From an uncultured Clostridia bacterium (GTDB lineage: Bacteria; Bacillota; Clostridia; Oscillospirales; Ruminococcaceae): 6,614 nucleotides of DNA. The stretch spans positions 1 through 6,614 of the forward strand of contig CANQOJ010000127.1 in NCBI GenBank assembly GCA_947625455.1, in the 5' to 3' direction. The notes under the pieces were generated by a model. The model worked only from the letters and a program-made list of their open reading frames with translations. It searched no databases and was not told the origin of the DNA. Shown here piece by piece: positions 4,875-6,614 of this stretch. The stretch's first letter is position 1; every line of letters begins with the position of its first letter. The position numbers and the translations under genes are program-made.

Positions 4875-5695
4875 CAGTCGTTACCTCCTTCTTTTTTAAC
4901 CTCTGCTCTGGGCTTGCGGGGACGGCGTTCGCCGTTATTTCTGCCCGCGCCTGCTCTGTCGTTTCTGCGGCGGTCCGAACGCTCTGTGCGCTCTGTTTTC
5001 TTTGCGGGGATTTCGCCCTTAAGAACTTCGCCGTTGTAAATCCAGACCTTAACGCCTATAACGCCGTAAGTTGTGTTTGCTCTTGCAACGCCGTAGTCAA
5101 TGTCCGCGCGCAGTGTCTGAAGCGGGATAGTGCCCTCTTTGTACATCTCCGAACGTGCGATTTCAGCACCGCCGAGACGTCCGCTTACCATTGTCTTAAT
5201 ACCCTTTGCGCCGCTCTTCATTGTTCTGCCGATTGCCTGCTTCATAGCTCTGCGGAACGAAACGCGTCCCTCAAGCTGCTGTGCAATACTCTCCGCAACG
5301 AGCTGTGCATTCGTATCTGGCGACTTAATCTCAACAACGTCAATGTCAACCGCCTTGCCGCCGAGGAGTTTTGAAATCTCAGCGCGAAGCTTTTCGATTT
5401 CTGCGCCCTTCGGTCCTATAAGCATTCCGACCTTGTCGGTATTGATATAAATCTTAATTTTGTCAGCGCTCTTGCGCTCAATTTCAATGTTGGAAATTCC
5501 CACCGCTCTTGAAAGCAGCTGTGTGGTTTTTTCTCCTGTTGCCTTATTGAACATTCTCTTGTTCATAAGGTAATCGCGGATTTTGTAGTCCTCAACAAGC
5601 GTGTCGCCGAATGAGGACTTTCCTGCGAACCAGCGAGAATCCCAATCCTTGATTACTCCCACGCGAAGTCCGTGGGGATTAACCTTTTGTCCCAT
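4874..5695 (-). CDS. rpsC: 30S ribosomal protein S3, long form with internal insertion and arginine-rich C-terminal tail
   Basis: S3 helps form the mRNA entry channel in the 30S head and takes part in unwinding mRNA with S4 and S5. The 273-residue product starts MGQKVNPHGLRVGVIKDWDSRW. It has a type-2 KH domain with a GxxG loop, here G-P-K-G at 94-97 (many relatives have GKGG). It also has the FRRAMK segment at 148-152 that matches the helicase-related Arg/Lys residues of the E. coli protein, and the conserved GIKTMVSGRLGGAEIARSE at 165-183. It is longer than B. subtilis S3 (about 218) and E. coli S3 (233). About 15 extra residues lie near 45-62, between KIRDY and NIEIERK. A low-complexity Arg/Lys/Glu tail covers about 231-273. 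AAGGAGG lies 9 nt before the ATG. The last codons contain the rplP ribosome-binding site. Confidence 0.97.
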   Translation of the reverse strand: MGQKVNPHGLRVGVIKDWDSRWFAGKSSFGDTLVEDYKIRDYLMNKRMFNKATGEKTTQLLSRAVGISNIEIERKSADKIKIYINTDKVGMLIGPKGAEIEKLRAEISKLLGGKAVDIDVVEIKSPDTNAQLVAESIAQQLEGRVSFRRAMKQAIGRTMKSGAKGIKTMVSGRLGGAEIARSEMYKEGTIPLQTLRADIDYGVARANTTYGVIGVKVWIYNGEVLKGEIPAKKTERTERSDRRRNDRAGAGRNNGERRPRKPRAEVKKEGGND

Positions 5696-5709
5696 TGTAA
5701 TTCTCCTCC

Positions 5710-6045
5710 TTATTCAGCTTCCGTAACAACAAGCGTTATGTTGGACGTTCTCTTTAAAATTCTGTGCGCTCTGCCGTGATCTTTAGGTCTGATACGCTTG
5801 AGCGTAACGCCCGGACCTACATACGCCTTGGATACTACAAGTCTTGAGGTATCCATATTGTGATTGTTCTCCGCGTTTGCAACTGCGCTCTTTAAAAGCT
5901 TTGCAAGAGGCTCGCATGCGGACTTAGGCGTGTTGTTGAGTATAGCCATAGCCGTTTCAACAGGCTTATTGCGTATAAGGTCGAGAACAATTCCGACTTT
6001 TCTTGGGGAAATGCGTACTTGTCTGAGTTCTGCTTTAGCTTCCAT
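5710..6045 (-). CDS. rplV: 50S ribosomal protein L22
   Basis: From the ATG at 6045 this gives 111 residues, starting MEAKAELRQVRISPRKVG. A longer frame opens with GTG at 6060. That GTG overlaps the rpsS stop, and the codons that follow (AGG AGG GGA) are themselves the ribosome-binding site, with GGAGG 6 nt before the internal ATG. I therefore use the ATG. L22 is a globular protein with a long beta-hairpin that lines the nascent peptide exit tunnel. The hairpin is visible at about residues 76-99 (GPGVTLKRIRPKDHGRAHRI), the region where macrolide-resistance changes occur in other bacteria. It looks intact here. The gene lies 11 nt after rpsS and 14 nt before rpsC, and its TAA stop overlaps the rpsC Shine-Dalgarno. 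Confidence 0.97.
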   Translation of the reverse strand: MEAKAELRQVRISPRKVGIVLDLIRNKPVETAMAILNNTPKSACEPLAKLLKSAVANAENNHNMDTSRLVVSKAYVGPGVTLKRIRPKDHGRAHRILKRTSNITLVVTEAE

Positions 6046-6056
6046 ACTTCCCCTCC

Positions 6057-6335
6057 TCACTTCTTGGCAGTCGTCTTGCTGCCCGAATGACCTTTAAAGG
6101 TTCTTGTCGGTGCAAACTCGCCGAGCTTGTGTCCTACCATGTCCTCGGTAACATATACCGGAACGTGCTTTCTGCCGTCATGAACGGCAAACGTATGCCC
6201 TACGAAATCGGGGAAAATCGTAGAAGAACGGCTCCAAGTCTTCAGAACTTTCTTCTCTCCCTTTTCGTTCATCGCAAGAACTCTCTTCATAAGAGCCTCC
6301 TGCACATAAGGGCCTTTTTTAATGCTTCTTCCCAT
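6057..6335 (-). CDS. rpsS: 30S ribosomal protein S19
   Basis: This is a 92-residue protein, the usual length for S19. It starts MGRSIKKGPYV and carries the family core: TWSRSSTIFPDFVG at about residues 33-46, VHDGRKHVPVYV at 51-62 and MVGHKLGEFAPTRTFKGH at 66-83. S19 forms a complex with S13 in the 30S head, contacts 16S rRNA and lies near the A-site tRNA and the inter-subunit bridge. The ATG is preceded by AAAGGA about 11 nt upstream. The lysine-rich C-terminal end (TTAKK) ends in TGA, and the rplV Shine-Dalgarno begins immediately after it, which suggests coupled translation. Nothing in the protein is unusual. Confidence 0.98.
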   Translation of the reverse strand: MGRSIKKGPYVQEALMKRVLAMNEKGEKKVLKTWSRSSTIFPDFVGHTFAVHDGRKHVPVYVTEDMVGHKLGEFAPTRTFKGHSGSKTTAKK

Positions 6336-6450
6336 TGTGTAATATTTCCTTTCAAGTTAAGCTGCAAGTTAATGAACGGCGAAACAACTTTTACAGAGCG
6401 AAAACTCAAACACCGTTCTTATTAACAGCAACTTTCGGGTTAATGTTTTA
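6336..6450 (-). other. rplB-rpsS intergenic spacer with two inverted repeats and a short direct repeat
   Basis: This 115-nt stretch separates rplB and rpsS. I see no gene in it. In mRNA sense it holds ATTAAC/GTTAAT (6439-6444 with 6421-6426, 12-nt loop). It then holds GAACGGTG pairing with CGCCGTTC (6411-6418 with 6374-6381, 8 bp including one G-U, 29-nt loop). An 8-nt direct repeat, TTAACTTG, occurs twice, 12 nt apart, just before the rpsS Shine-Dalgarno (AAGGA, about 11 nt from the ATG). No T-run follows either hairpin, so these do not look like intrinsic terminators. They could be mRNA processing or translation-control structures, or neutral sequence. Confidence 0.5.
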
Positions 6451-6614
6451 TTATTTGCCGTTTCTTCTGCGAACGATAAACTTATCGGAAGCCTTTTTCG
6501 TGCTTCTGGTCTTATAACCGAGCGCAGGCTTGCCCCACGGGGTAACAGGTCCGGGACGTCCGACAGGGGATTTGCCCTCGCCGCCGCCGTGCGGGTGGTC
6601 GTTCGGGTTCATAA
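6451..6614 (-). CDS. rplB: 50S ribosomal protein L2, C-terminal part (gene runs off the right edge)
   Basis: Only the last 53 complete codons and the TAA stop are present; the 5' part lies beyond the window. The visible protein starts MNPNDHPHGGGEGK, continues through VTPWGKPALGYKTRS and ends FIVRRRNGK. This is the characteristic C-terminal end of L2. L2 binds 23S rRNA, is needed for joining the two subunits and lies close to the peptidyl transferase centre. The DHPHGGG stretch holds the conserved Asp and His known from the E. coli protein (His229), and both are present here. The gene precedes rpsS, as in the standard S10 operon, but after an unusually long 115-nt spacer. The reading frame is clean to the edge of the window. 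The identification is essentially certain from the motif and the gene order. Confidence 0.97.
   Translation of the reverse strand, partial: MNPNDHPHGGGEGKSPVGRPGPVTPWGKPALGYKTRSTKKASDKFIVRRRNGK

Noticed and set aside
5710..6060. Longer rplV from GTG at 6060
   Set aside because: The extra codons are the Shine-Dalgarno itself, and the internal ATG at 6045 has ideal spacing and matches known L22 starts.
1..6614. Search for mobile elements, CRISPR arrays, tRNA genes, intrinsic terminators or a novel system
   Set aside because: Every long stretch is accounted for by ribosomal protein genes in canonical order. No repeat array, transposase, tRNA-like fold or stem followed by a T-run was seen.

Overview
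The window is an uninterrupted stretch of the bacterial S10-spc ribosomal-protein gene cluster, read entirely from the minus strand. Seventeen genes are supported. In transcription order, from high to low coordinate, they are rplB (3' end only), rpsS, rplV, rpsC, rplP, rpmC, rpsQ, rplN, rplX, rplE, rpsN (zinc type), rpsH, rplF, rplR, rpsE, rpmD and rplO (5' end only). rpmD encodes a 59-residue protein and was found by direct translation. All other open frames, including every plus-strand frame, are shadows of these genes.

The organism looks like a member of the Bacillota, class Clostridia, possibly near the Oscillospiraceae/Ruminococcaceae. The reasons are the canonical gene order, a short S14 with two CxxC pairs, an L24 with a CxxC...CxxC ribbon, strong GGAGG ribosome-binding sites before most genes, and the S3, L18 and S5 sequences. 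The family-level placement is a guess from memory of such proteins. No homology search was run.

Layout. At 4246-6335 (S19, L22, S3, L16, L29) the genes are tightly packed: rpsC/rplP and rplP/rpmC overlap by one base, and the Shine-Dalgarno sites of rplP and rpmC lie inside the preceding coding sequence. S17, L14 and L24 follow at 3218-4222. L5, S14, S8, L6, L18, S5 and L30 follow at 186-3142, and L15 runs off the left edge. Four spacers are longer than the rest: rplB-rpsS (115 nt), rplX-rplE (75 nt), rpsN-rpsH (146 nt) and rpmD-rplO (63 nt). Each holds inverted repeats that could fold in the mRNA. No promoter or intrinsic terminator was recognised, which fits one long co-transcribed message whose leader and end lie outside the window.

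The proteins act together in the 70S ribosome. S3, S14 and S19 sit in the 30S head. S5, S8 and S17 sit in the body, with S5 near the decoding site and mRNA entry. L2, L5, L6, L14, L15, L16, L18, L22, L24, L29 and L30 belong to the 50S subunit.

This is a core housekeeping region, and I see no novel defence, mobile or biosynthetic system. The best leads are the structured spacers before rplE and rpsH, which are candidates for cis-regulatory RNA or, for rpsH, a dispersed repeat. Next is an S3 protein with an internal insertion and an arginine-rich tail. Start sites were corrected for rplV, rplX, rplE and rplF, and rpsE begins with TTG.
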